From the NCBI RefSeq assembly GCF_026262505.1, contig NC_067206.1:22149896-22213895 (forward strand): a DNA stretch of 64,000 nt. The letters are read 5' to 3'. The notes under the pieces are model-generated. The model was not told where the DNA came from, searched no databases, and worked only from the letters and a program-made list of their open reading frames with translations. This DNA is from Trichomonas vaginalis G3. Lineage: Eukaryota > Parabasalia > Trichomonadida > Trichomonadidae. Made by a program: the position numbers and the translations under genes. Positions 11,219-20,150 of the stretch are shown here, in pieces. Numbering within the stretch: position 1 is the first letter of the stretch; every line of letters starts with the position of its first letter.

Positions 11219-11510
11219 CCTGTCGGAAGGAAAATATTTTCCTGTCGGAAGGAAAATATTTTCCTGTCGGAAGGAAAAATTTTTCCTGTCGGAAGGAAAA
11301 ACTTTTCCTGTCGGAAGGAAAAACTTTTTCTGAAGTTCGACCAAAAAGTTCTCAATTTTCGAAAATTTGAATGGTTTACGGACGGACAACTGGAAAAATT
11401 TTTCCTGTCGGAAGGAAAATTTTTTCCTGTCGGAAGGAAATTTTTTTCCTGTCGGAAGGAAAATTTTTTCCTGTCGGAAGGAAAATATTTTCCTGTCGGA
11501 AGGAAGGACT
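11219..11510. repeat. Two blocks of five 22-bp self-complementary repeats
   Basis: The core CCTGTCGGAAGG starts at 11219, 11241, 11263, 11285 and 11307, and again at 11404, 11426, 11448, 11470 and 11492, always 22 bp apart. Joining bases such as GGAAAATATTTTCC are palindromic, so each junction can fold into a hairpin. The period is not a multiple of three and reading frames through it are low-complexity, so I treat it as non-coding. It sits between the convergent ATPase and KilA-N genes. Confidence 0.9.
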
Positions 11511-11597
11511 CGGAATGCCAGAAGGATTTGACAAGGCAATTTACCTTATAGAGCTACCTGAGCCATCTGAAGTCAAGCGTAAAAATAAAGAGTGCAT

Positions 11598-12458
11598 TTA
11601 CCCTACTTGTTTGAAGTTGTCAAAATACTCTGTTATTTTTTCCTTTAACAATGGCAAATCTTCTTTGAAGGTAAGAATTGTACAACCTTTAATATCATAG
11701 TGTGTTTGAGGTAAAGTATCTTGAACTATTTGTTTCACATCTTCATTTGGTGTCATTGAAATCGGTAAGTTTTCGCGATAGAACCAATTTCTGTCAGATT
11801 TGTAAATCTTAGCAAGGTCGTAAAAGCTTTTGTTGTTTCTTCTGACTAAATGCAACATAACCATATCTTTATCTTCTTCATTTTCCATCTCTTCAGTATA
11901 AATCATATACTTATAGTTCTTTTCCTTTCCTTTTGGTACCGAACGTGGTATTCTTTTCTGAATGCTTTTGTCTTTTGCTTCAATGACTTCATCTTTTGCA
12001 TGAAGTTTCTTTTCCATCTCTTCACGTTCTTGTCTATGAATTTCGTCAAGAAGTCTGTAAATATACCAAGCATAACGAGGCGAAGCCCACATTGCAACAG
12101 CATTTACAAGAAGTCTATGTACATACCAGCCTCTCAAACCATTTGGCAATTTTTCACGATTTTCATAGAGTTTTGGCGACTGGGGTTTTTTACCTACTCG
12201 CTGTTCTTCACTGTTTTCAGAAAAAAGTATGTCTCGCTGTGCTTCACTCAAAAGTTCTTGTGTGCTTTGGTTCCTAAACCAGTCTTTAGGAAGCTTAGTA
12301 TCTGGAGCATAACATGCTGTCAAAATACTTTGCATTTGGTACATATCGTCTTTGACCGAACGAATGAGACGTAACTGTTTGTTAAACTGAACCCACTCGT
12401 ATTCTTCATTTATAGCTTCATGGACTATAACTGTTGTTGTGTTCTCTGTTGTTGACAT
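11598..12458 (-). CDS. KilA-N domain protein, looks whole
   Basis: 286 residues from ATG 12458. The KilA-N core lies near residues 60-140: an N-R-x-S-T-Q-E start (FRNQSTQELL), then GLRGWYVHRLLVNAVAMW and SPRYAWYIYRLL. This is the helix set by which KilA-N domains bind DNA in phages and large DNA viruses. A coiled coil follows (EEMEKKLHAKDEVIEAKDK), then a C-terminal domain of ~120 residues (KYMIYTEEMENEEDK) of unknown fold. It is a likely transcription or replication regulator. A related gene precedes 46879 in Polinton 2, and pieces of its core are duplicated nearby at 13503-13830. Confidence 0.75.
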   Translation of the reverse strand: MSTTENTTTVIVHEAINEEYEWVQFNKQLRLIRSVKDDMYQMQSILTACYAPDTKLPKDWFRNQSTQELLSEAQRDILFSENSEEQRVGKKPQSPKLYENREKLPNGLRGWYVHRLLVNAVAMWASPRYAWYIYRLLDEIHRQEREEMEKKLHAKDEVIEAKDKSIQKRIPRSVPKGKEKNYKYMIYTEEMENEEDKDMVMLHLVRRNNKSFYDLAKIYKSDRNWFYRENLPISMTPNEDVKQIVQDTLPQTHYDIKGCTILTFKEDLPLLKEKITEYFDNFKQVG

Positions 12459-12545
12459 ATCTGTCTTTACATACAAAATAAAAAAATATTTTATAAAAAA
12501 TTAGCGTTATTTTCTGACTTTCACAAAAGACCAAAAATAAACGCT

Positions 12546-13156
12546 TTACATGTATTTTTCAGCAACTTCGTCAAATAATTTTATAGCTTTATCTATCTCA
12601 TCTACTTCAAACGTTTCTTTACCTTTTATGGGAGCACCATACATTTTCTCAAACTTTTCAAGTAGTTCTGTTTCAGCAGCTCTCATATCATTAACAAACA
12701 CAACCTTGACTCTATTGACTGTACTGTCATATCTTTGAGTTATTTATATGTTCTTCCTATCTTATATCTCTTTGTATTGAAGTCCTTCGGTTTCTGAACG
12801 ATGTAAAGTAAGCCTTCACTGCAACGTTCCGTATCGAATGAACCATATGTTATGAAGTTATATCCAACAACTGGGTCTAACCATAACAAAACTATTGGTA
12901 TAAGACTTTTGTCTATAAGATATGCTGTAGTTCCATAGAATCTTACCGATATCATAAGCTCAGGATTTCTTGTCAAAATTTTCTGAGTTGAAGCATTTCT
13001 AACCCAGTCGTTTGTTTTCTTTCCAGATGGAGATATAATGTCTGACGAAGAATATTTGTTGTATTTCTTTGAGTATCTTACGTTTAAATCCCCTATTCTA
13101 ACCACTTTGGTGTCATTGTCTATCTTTCTAACTGTTTCAAACTCAATGTTTGTCAT
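12546..13156 (-). pseudogene. KilA-N plus T5orf172-like protein (fossil)
   Basis: About 200 codons, broken about once. The N-terminal half is a KilA-N-type core (WVRNASTQKIL, then a large hydrophobic helix set). The C-terminal half has the layout of a T5orf172/GIY-YIG-like domain: GLLYIVQKP, then YKIGRTYK, and near the end an E-x-L-L-E-K-F helix and a G-K-E-T-F-E-V strand. KilA-N with T5orf172 is a common combination in large DNA viruses. It has the same ATG leader (ACATACAAAATAAAAAAA on the plus strand) as the neighbouring KilA-N gene. Confidence 0.6.
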
Positions 13157-13189
13157 TTCTGTCTTTACATACAAAATAAAAAAAATATT

Positions 13190-14520
13190 TTATAAAAAAC
13201 TAACTTTATTTTTTCTATCTTAAGGAAATTCATGAAATTTGGTCATTTTTCAGCAAAAATATATTTTAGGTGAAGAGGTGAGATCTCACCTCTTTTTTCA
13301 CCTCTTTTTTCACCTCTTTTTTCACCCTCTTGAATTTTCATGAATTTCCTTAAGATAGAAAAAATAAAGTTAGTTTTATTTTATTTATTTTGTATAAAAG
13401 ATATGATTTCAGGGATTTTTTTGACGAAGTGCAAATCTTCACTTCGTCAAAAATAACAGTTATATAATGAAATTTGTGCTGAATTCAATAAAAATAAAGT
13501 TTAGGCGAAGCCCACATTGCAACAGCATTTACAAGAAGTCTATGTACATACCAGCCTCTCAAACCATTTGGCAAATTTTTACGATTTTCATGAGTTTTAG
13601 GCGACTGGGGTTTTTTACTTACTCGCTGTTCTTCACTGTTTTCATAGAGTTTTGGCGACCCCGAAAAAAGTCTGTCTCGCTGTGCTTCGCTCAAAAGTTC
13701 TTGTGTGCTTTGGTTTTTGAACGATGTAAAGTAAGCCCACATTGCAACAGCATTTACAAGAAGTCTATGTACATACTAACCTCTTAAATTTATTGGCAAA
13801 TTCTTGCGATTTTCGTACGGAATCTCTACCCTCGGTTTTCCGAGGGTAGCAAACATATGTCAGTTTACTCAGAATTTTATACAGAATTCAATAAAAATAA
13901 AGTTTATGTTAGCATGTTAGATCTAACACGTTTTCTAACCACTTTTCTAACATCGTAGAAAATTCATGATTTTTGGTCATTTTTCAGCAAAAATATATTT
14001 TAGGGTAGATGGTTAGATCTAACCTCATTTCTACCCTCTTGAATTTTCATGAATTTCCTTAAGATAGAAAAAATAAAGTTAGTTTTATTTTATTTATTTT
14101 GTATAAAAGATATGATTTCAGGGATTTTTTTGACGAAGTACAAATCTTCACTTCGTCAAAAATAACAGTTATATAATGATTTTTGTGCTGAATTCAATAA
14201 AAATATATTTTAGGTGAAGAGGTGAGATCTCACCTCTTTTTTCACCTCTTTTTTCACCTCTTTTTTCACCCTCTTGAATTTTCATGAATTTCCTTAAGAT
14301 AGAAAAAATAAAGTTAGTTTTATTTTATTTATTTTGTATAAAAGATATGATTTCAGGGATTTTTTTGACGAAGTGCAAATCTTCACTTCGTCAAAAATAA
14401 CAGTTATATAATGAAATTTGGTCATTTTACTCAGAATTTTGTTGCTGAATTCAATAAAAATATATTTTAGGTGAAGAGGTGAGATCTCACCTGTTTTTTC
14501 ACCTCTTTTTTCACCCCAGT
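13190..14520. repeat. Intergenic hairpin array with KilA-N gene fragments
   Basis: No intact gene. The stretch is built from recurring modules. One is AATTCAATAAAAATA...TTTA followed by a large hairpin (GGTGAAGAGGTGAGATCTCACC and relatives) and a TTGAATTTTCATG tail. A second is the motif around CTTAAGATAGAAAAAATAAA. A third is the hairpin TTTGACGAAGTG/CACTTCGTCAAA. GATC-centred palindromes lie at 13278, 13916, 14012, 14222 and 14479. Two partial copies of the KilA-N coding core lie at about 13503-13690 and 13733-13830. Confidence 0.8.
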
Positions 14521-14524
14521 TATT

Positions 14525-15439
14525 TTATAAGCGTTTTACATGAATTGTACGATGTATATTTGAAATTCTAAACAATTTTGTGGCTTCGATTTCCTCTGTC
14601 AGTATGTCAGAAGTTTTAACAATGCCGAATGTTTCTTTATATTTCTTCTTGACATCTGAAAGAAGGAAATCGTCAGCTGTTGGATAGTTTTTGTTTAGAA
14701 ATGCTAACATGTCCATTTTGTTTTCTGCTGGTTTCTCTGCTTCTTTCTTTAAGTCAGCATTGTCGTTTCGCATACGTTCTATCTCTTTGACAGAATAGTT
14801 ATATTTCCTTATTGCTGCTTTACATTTAGAACATTGTGGGTTCATTTTAGCATTGTACATTGAAATTTGTCCTGCAAGTACAACTATAGCGTCAATGGTC
14901 CTCTTAAATTCAAAACATGCAGGTCTGATTTGTTCGTTCCATATTTTACATCTTTTATCTTTATCTCTTATCTGCCATACACATTCAGCAACTAACGAAA
15001 CAAAGTTGTCGTAGGTCTTAAATTCTTCAGATTTATATATGTCAGAAACATTCTTATATACCATATCGCAGTCTTTGTCCATGACTTTGTGGTTGCAATG
15101 AAATCCAAGAAACTCATAGTTAACCTTACGTATGAACTTCTTAATTTCAACTGAGTCGGTTGGTCTGACTTCAATTTCTTCAAATTCTGGAATAGTAAGC
15201 TTTTGTTGTTGGATTTCAGGAAGTTTAGGTAAATGTTCCACCAGGTCCTGCATTTCATAAAGATATTATTCATTTGTTTCATCTTTTGCAGTGCAATCTA
15301 AATCTCCTTGGAGAAGTTCTTGCTTTATCTTCTGGATTTCTGTCTCAAAAGTATATGAAGAAGGAATGAAGCTTTTCATCTCAACTAACATTGAAGTTGG
15401 GTTCATAACTAAAGAGTTTGGTGAAGTTGTTGCTAACAT
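14525..15439 (-). pseudogene. Polinton protein family shared with 48516-49457 (fossil)
   Basis: About 300 codons, broken about once. The product is closely similar along its length to the whole protein at 48516-49457 in Polinton 2, with most residues identical. It has a central Cys pair (CSKCKAAIRKY) and a C-terminal segment (FLLSDVKKKYKETFGIVKT) that looks like a winged-helix-sized DNA-binding unit. Hairpin repeats in opposite orientation flank the gene on both sides, in the same arrangement as in Polinton 2. Function unknown. Confidence 0.6.
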
Positions 15440-15444
15440 GTTCT

Positions 15445-16275
15445 TACATACAAAATAAAAAATATTTTTTTAAAAAAACTAACGTTATTTTTTTTATCTT
15501 AAGGAAATTCATGAAAATTCAACGGGTGAAAAATTAGGTGAAAAAAGAGGTGAGATTTCACCACTTCACCTAAACTTTATTTTTGCCGAATTCATGAGTT
15601 TTGGTTGAAAGAATACGGTGGAGCCAAAAGTGGCTCGACCTCAAAACAAGCATTTTGTGAAGAATATAGCAACAGTCTGAATTCAGACTGTTGCTTTTTA
15701 TACAAAATTCATGAGGGTAGAAATGAGGGTAGAAATGAGGTTAGATCTAACCATCTACCCTAAACTTTATTTTTGGTCATGGGCTATGTCCCACCGCTTT
15801 GCGTCTTTATGTCAAAAATAAATTGTTTTCATGAGTTTTCTACGATGTTAGAAAAGTGGTTAGAAAACGTGTTAGATCTAACATGCTAACATAAACTTTA
15901 TTTTTTTCTATCTTAAGGAAATTCATGAAAATTCATGAGGGTAGAAATGAGGTTAGATCTAACCATCTACCCTAAACATTATTTTTTATTTTTTCTATCT
16001 TAAGGAAACACACAAAACTCATGAATTTTTGACGAAGTGCAAATCTTCACTTCGTGTCATAATGCAAAAAATAATGCTGAAAACACACAAAACTCATGAT
16101 TTTCGAGAGTTTTAGACCATGTTAGAAATGAGGGTAGAAATGAGGTTAGATCTAACCATCTACCCTAAACATTATTTTTTATTTTTTCTATCTTAAGGAA
16201 ATTCATGAAAATTCAACGGGTGAAAAATTAGGTGAAAAAAGAGGTGAGATTTCACCACTTCACCTAAACTTTATT
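15445..16275. repeat. Second intergenic hairpin array
   Basis: No gene seen. Modules as in 13190-14520, but mostly in the opposite orientation (CTATCTTAAGGAAATTCATG, then the hairpin, then TAAACTTTATTTTT). GATC-centred palindromes lie at 15740, 15871, 15952 and 16145. Two hairpins have GATT in place of GATC (about 15551 and 16240). A GC-rich mini-hairpin lies at 15781-15804. Confidence 0.8.
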
Positions 16276-16277
16276 TT

Positions 16278-17138
16278 TCAATACTTTTTCAGCACTTTTC
16301 CGTAGTTATATATGAAAGACAATTCGAGATAAAAGTCATAGTACAATGGAATAATATGTTGCACACCATTTGTTGTGAACCAAACTTGAAAGTCAGAGAA
16401 ACTGTTACTAGGTGGTTCGTAGAATTTAGAAGCAAAGTCATAAAAGTCCTTACCAATACATAGAAAACTATTGTTGCTTGAACTGAAACTTGCATGACAC
16501 ATAACATTTTGAGGGTCAAACACGTTTCTATAAACTGTCAAATCTGCTGGTGGAAGTATAAATTTAAATGGACCATCTGGTGGTAATGGTTCGTTCTGGT
16601 TTAGTAACCGAAGAAATTGTGCCCAAGAACGTTTGTCTACTTTCCAAAATAAAAACTCTGTATCTCTTGGAGGGTTAATTTCAATCTTTTGAAATGAAAC
16701 GGTGGAGTTCATCTTGTCATATTCTAGTTTCAGATAGTATGTTCCATTTAGTAAAGAGTCGTATTTTTCTTGAAATTCCCAATAATATTTGTTCATTTGA
16801 GTTTGAAAGTCATTTAGAGTTTTCTCAAGACTTTCGTCTGAACGAACTGTAAAGATTCTCATTTCGTCAAATTTGTCTATTAGACCATCAGAACCTTTAT
16901 ACTGCCCATGAAAATATACTGCGAACATAAATGCGTTAGTTCTATTTGAAAACAAAACTCTTCTAAATCCTATTGCCTTTGCATCTGAAGGACTTTGAAG
17001 CCAACGAATTGGATAGTCAAACCTGTATGCTCGGGATGAAATTTCTTCATCTGAAATAGTCCTACCAGCATTTGTAAAGATATAGTCTAACGGTTTTGTA
17101 TCTGCTACTTTTGTTCTTTGTTTTTCAACCTGAAGCAT
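16278..17138 (-). CDS. Polinton paralogous family member A
   Basis: 286 residues, intact from ATG 17138. Together with the genes at 22030-22878, 40483-41340 and 56908-57787 it forms one diverged family. Members share an N-terminal YRFDYPIRWL-type strand, a GFRR turn, a central FDPQNVMCHASFSS segment and a C-terminal PLYYDFYLELSFIYNY. The all-beta, aromatic-rich character with no membrane segment suggests a virion surface or vertex component. That is inference; no named family is recognised. Two copies per element imply different positions in one particle. Confidence 0.6.
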   Translation of the reverse strand: MLQVEKQRTKVADTKPLDYIFTNAGRTISDEEISSRAYRFDYPIRWLQSPSDAKAIGFRRVLFSNRTNAFMFAVYFHGQYKGSDGLIDKFDEMRIFTVRSDESLEKTLNDFQTQMNKYYWEFQEKYDSLLNGTYYLKLEYDKMNSTVSFQKIEINPPRDTEFLFWKVDKRSWAQFLRLLNQNEPLPPDGPFKFILPPADLTVYRNVFDPQNVMCHASFSSSNNSFLCIGKDFYDFASKFYEPPSNSFSDFQVWFTTNGVQHIIPLYYDFYLELSFIYNYGKVLKKY

Positions 17139-17163
17139 TTAATATATGTAAAAATATATTGTT

Positions 17164-17739
17164 TTAAAATGGTATGCCATATAGCTTCTTGAATTTGTTA
17201 AGAAGTATTTGAACGTATTTTCCATCTGTATCTCTAGTGTTTACATAAGCATAGCCCGCCTTAGTAAAATATACTTGTAATTTCCTATAGTTTACGCCGG
17301 TATAAAAGTAGAAAGAGTCTTGTTCTTCGCTATAGTAGTAAAACTCAAACGTATGCTTGCCATAGTCTGTAATTTCAATTGTTTCATCTTCTAGTTTGTC
17401 GACAAATTCGAATACAATATCTCCAAATTTGCCTTTGTTCTTATTGTTTTCAGAACGAGTGACCCAACGTAAGTTTTCAAGTCTATTGTCGTTTCTTATA
17501 TGGTTTATATGGTCTACAAAAGGTAAATTGTTAGGATTCAATATAAAATGAGTTGCAATGACAACATGTTTAAGATAGTGTTTTCCACCCATCTTCATAA
17601 TAGCATATCCGTCATTTTGCTCCCATTCGCTTAAAACTCTTTTTGTCTTTTTGTTTCTGACTTCAAATGACTCACAACAGTGAATTTCATATTTCTCATC
17701 TAACAAACAAGTTTCCTTCAACTTGAGGTTCACTAACAT
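17164..17739 (-). CDS. HNH endonuclease with C-terminal accessory domain
   Basis: 191 residues, intact. An N-terminal NUMOD-like strand (EVRNKKTKRVLSEW) is followed by the HNH core: VIATHF near residue 62, DHINHIRNDNRLENLRWV at residues 76-93 with D76, H77, N85 and N90 in the usual places. The C-terminal ~75 residues (ETIEITDYGKHTF, then RDTDGKYVQILLNKFKKLYG) match the stand-alone protein encoded inside the TIRs of Polinton 2. It is likely a free-standing homing-type endonuclease. Its start overlaps the 3' end of the gene at 17696. Confidence 0.85.
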   Translation of the reverse strand: MLVNLKLKETCLLDEKYEIHCCESFEVRNKKTKRVLSEWEQNDGYAIMKMGGKHYLKHVVIATHFILNPNNLPFVDHINHIRNDNRLENLRWVTRSENNKNKGKFGDIVFEFVDKLEDETIEITDYGKHTFEFYYYSEEQDSFYFYTGVNYRKLQVYFTKAGYAYVNTRDTDGKYVQILLNKFKKLYGIPF

Positions 17740-17965
17740 CGAAAGGCATGTCCATAAGACGTTCTTCTTCTAACCTCTCTAGTCTGTTTGGATAATTGGC
17801 ACGTGCTGTTTCCAAATCCATTTCGTAGGTCAGACCAGCCAGTTTGTCATAGACTTTTATGGGTCTTCCCTTCCTATATTTAAACTTCTTCGAAACTCTC
17901 CAACCATAACTTTGCAACTCTGCTTTTATTCTAGCAGATTTTCTATCCATTCTATATGGGGGCAT
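17696..17965 (-). CDS. Small basic Polinton protein
   Basis: 89 residues with a strongly basic first half (MDRKSARIKAELQ, then SKKFKYRKGRPIKVYDK) and an acidic second half. It overlaps the HNH gene start by 44 bp, which suggests co-expression. No family recognised. The basic N-terminus could contact DNA. Confidence 0.55.
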   Translation of the reverse strand: MPPYRMDRKSARIKAELQSYGWRVSKKFKYRKGRPIKVYDKLAGLTYEMDLETARANYPNRLERLEEERLMDMPFDVSEPQVEGNLFVR

Positions 17966-17996
17966 TTTTATAAAAATAAAAAAATATTTTTTTTCT

Positions 17997-18581
17997 TTAC
18001 TTTACATAACCGCCTGCTGCCATAAGTCTTTGACGCCAACCCATACCAGCTAATGAAGGTTGACTTGGTTTAGTTTGGAAACTAAACTTTGGTTTTGGTT
18101 TATCTTCAGTTTTTGGTTTTTCTTCTTCTATCGGTTTTTCGTCACTTTTCGGTTCCTCTGACTTTACTTCACTTGCAGGAACAGTTGTGTCGTCAACATC
18201 TTCATAAATATCATATGCCATTTGTTTTTGTTTTCCTTTCAACTTTTTGTGTTTGTTGTAAAGTTTAGAATATTTCGACTCTAAGTCAATGAGATGTTCT
18301 ATAATGAACTGTTGGTCAGTGAAGTAAACTTTTCCATCTGTTGTCTCGAAAGCTCCTTCAGACTTCAATATTTTATTTGTGAGAGTCTGTTTCTTTTTTG
18401 AGATACTAGCCGTTCCATTTCTATGAAAAGTGACTTTGTAGTTAGGGTTTGTATTTCCAGACCTGGCACTTTCTATTATTGAATTTTTCTCTTCATCTGT
18501 AAGTTCTTTGACAGGTTTTGACAATGGTTCTGAACTTTTTGTTTGTGGTGTCAAATCTACCGTTTCAACTTCTTCGGTCAT
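17997..18581 (-). CDS. Polinton protein with small beta motif and acidic linker
   Basis: 194 residues, intact. An N-terminal EEKNSIIESAR helix is followed by a short beta motif (NYKVTFHRNGTASISKKKQ). That motif is shared with the proteins at 39739-40173 (YYVSQSKDGKIYVRKRKVPL) and 37365-37601 (FYIHTMKDGRVQFRKIKQPL). A coiled coil, a Pro/Glu/Lys-rich linker and a Gly-rich end follow. It is preceded by the leader TTACTGAGATGAA-ATG, shared with the next small gene. Function unknown. Confidence 0.6.
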   Translation of the reverse strand: MTEEVETVDLTPQTKSSEPLSKPVKELTDEEKNSIIESARSGNTNPNYKVTFHRNGTASISKKKQTLTNKILKSEGAFETTDGKVYFTDQQFIIEHLIDLESKYSKLYNKHKKLKGKQKQMAYDIYEDVDDTTVPASEVKSEEPKSDEKPIEEEKPKTEDKPKPKFSFQTKPSQPSLAGMGWRQRLMAAGGYVK

Positions 18582-18600
18582 TTCATCTCAGTAAGAAATT

Positions 18601-18753
18601 TTAGTTTGGTTTGTTTTCAACTGGTTGTTGAGGTTTTTTAAGTCGGTCTAAAACTTCCTGAGGTATAGGAAGAACTTGACAAACACGTGGTGTAACTGCT
18701 GGAAGCCGACAAATCCATCTTGAACTTATTTGTCTCAATGCTGTATTGTTCAT
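18601..18753 (-). CDS. 50-residue Polinton protein
   Basis: A short frame from ATG 18753 to a stop at 18601. The product starts MNNTALRQISSRWICRLP and ends PVENKPN, and is Pro-rich. Its leader (TTTTTACTGAGATGAAATG) is nearly identical to that of the gene at 18581, which is the main evidence that this short frame is expressed. Unknown function. Confidence 0.5.
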   Translation of the reverse strand: MNNTALRQISSRWICRLPAVTPRVCQVLPIPQEVLDRLKKPQQPVENKPN

Positions 18754-18772
18754 TTCATCTCAGTAAAAAATT

Positions 18773-19174
18773 TTACATTCCCCACGTTTGAGGCGGTTGA
18801 GGTTGGTTATTGTTTACCCACTGTTGTGCATGGTTATATCCTCTGTTAAAGAATCTTTCACCTTGGTCCATATAGTGTCCTGCTTGGTTATAGTAGTCAT
18901 TTGCTTTGTTATAATAGTTTCCTGCTTGTCTTCCTACATTGTCCATCCATCCTTGAACTTTTCCTCTTGTTTCAGGATTTGGAATAAGATTTGTTGCATC
19001 TCGTGCTACATCCCAACCTTTCTGTACAGTTTGTATAATAGGTTGTGCTTTCTCTTTCAGTATACCTAATGTACTCAAAATCTTCCTTCCAACTCCAAAT
19101 ACACCTCTGGCTATTGTTCCCACTGCGGGCAAAAATCTGGATGCAACTCCTGCTAATGCGCCAAATAAACCCAT
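18773..19174 (-). CDS. pVI/pX-like minor virion protein candidate
   Basis: 133 residues. The N-terminus is glycine-rich and amphipathic (MGLFGALAGVASRFLPAV). The second half is built of Asn/Tyr/Gly-rich near-repeats (YYNKANDYYNQAGHYMDQG) and ends in NNNQPQPPQTWGM. An amphipathic, Gly-rich start is typical of membrane-active minor virion proteins such as adenovirus pVI. Small genes of this type also occur at 22948-23124 and 58013-58540. The role is inferred from character and context. Confidence 0.5.
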   Translation of the reverse strand: MGLFGALAGVASRFLPAVGTIARGVFGVGRKILSTLGILKEKAQPIIQTVQKGWDVARDATNLIPNPETRGKVQGWMDNVGRQAGNYYNKANDYYNQAGHYMDQGERFFNRGYNHAQQWVNNNQPQPPQTWGM

Positions 19175-19191
19175 TTCTTATGGGTTAAAAA

Positions 19192-20150
19192 ATGACGAAT
19201 TCAAACAAGGACCCCTATGTTTCTAAGGCAACAAAAAAAGCACTCATGATAAAAATCTTTAGTTCAACACCAAATGCTTGGTTTATGGATATCTTGGAAA
19301 ACATTCCGAGAGTTAGAACAGATGGACCACCATACTGGCTAATATTTGTTGGTCAAACACAAGATACTGTGAAGCCATACCATTATGGTCCAAAAATATT
19401 TTAGATGTGAAAACTGCTTTGACAATATTCGTTGACAAATACCATCCAACAAAACTGACATCTGACTGTGAAAGTTCTTTCAAATCAGATGATGTAAAAA
19501 ACTATCTGCGTTCAAAAAATGTAAACCAATATTTCATTGTCGACCAAAACCATTCTGCTCTTGGTGTCATTGACGGTTGTATAAAAATGTTAAGAGACTT
19601 AAACCAACCACAAGGTGGTGAAGCAAATGAAATGTCATATGACGACAAGTATAGACACTTCTCCATGGCAAAGATGAGACAAGTTTTAAATATTTACAAT
19701 AACCGTAAACAAAAAGGTTTGGGAAACCACTCCCCCGAAGAAATGAAAAACAACCCTGACTTAGAGAAAGACTATATATTTAATAATTTAGTCAAAAGAG
19801 ACAAACAAGAAAGAATGCCGGGCTTCAAACTTCAGAAAGGTGACAAAGTAAAATAGAAATACCTAAACGCGACCCATATGAAAATACTATTGACTATGAC
19901 AACAATGGGAACTCGACAGGTACTCACATTCGTGTTCGTAAAAATAGAAGAAAGTATACAAGAGAATATTATGAAGTTTTAGGCAAACATGGCAAAATGT
20001 ACAGACTGCAAGCAGAAGATAAAACTACTATTGTCAGACCTCGTTTCAAACTTGTCAAAGTTCAAGGTGGTATACTTTCAAAGACAGTTCTAACAAATAT
20101 AAGACAACTCCTGACGAATATGCTAAAGAAGTTGAAAATGACGACTAAGC
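19192..20150 (+). pseudogene. Polinton (retroviral-type) integrase (fossil)
   Basis: Frames that together cover the middle and end of a Polinton integrase, with about two breaks. Recognisable parts are an early catalytic-domain strand (NAWFMDILE), the TSDCESSFKSDDV segment, the DQNHSALGVID segment followed by LRDLNQ, and a basic C-terminal region. The intact relative is at 49893-50978. The enzyme would insert the element and make the short target duplication. Confidence 0.75.

Noticed and set aside
11219-11510. CRISPR-like array
   Set aside because: The units abut with only a few bases between them and there are no unique spacers; the organism is eukaryotic and no cas genes are present.
11201-11551. 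Open frames on both strands through the 22-bp repeat blocks
   Set aside because: They arise because the repeat lacks stops in several frames; all are low-complexity (FPVGRK-type) and on both strands at once.
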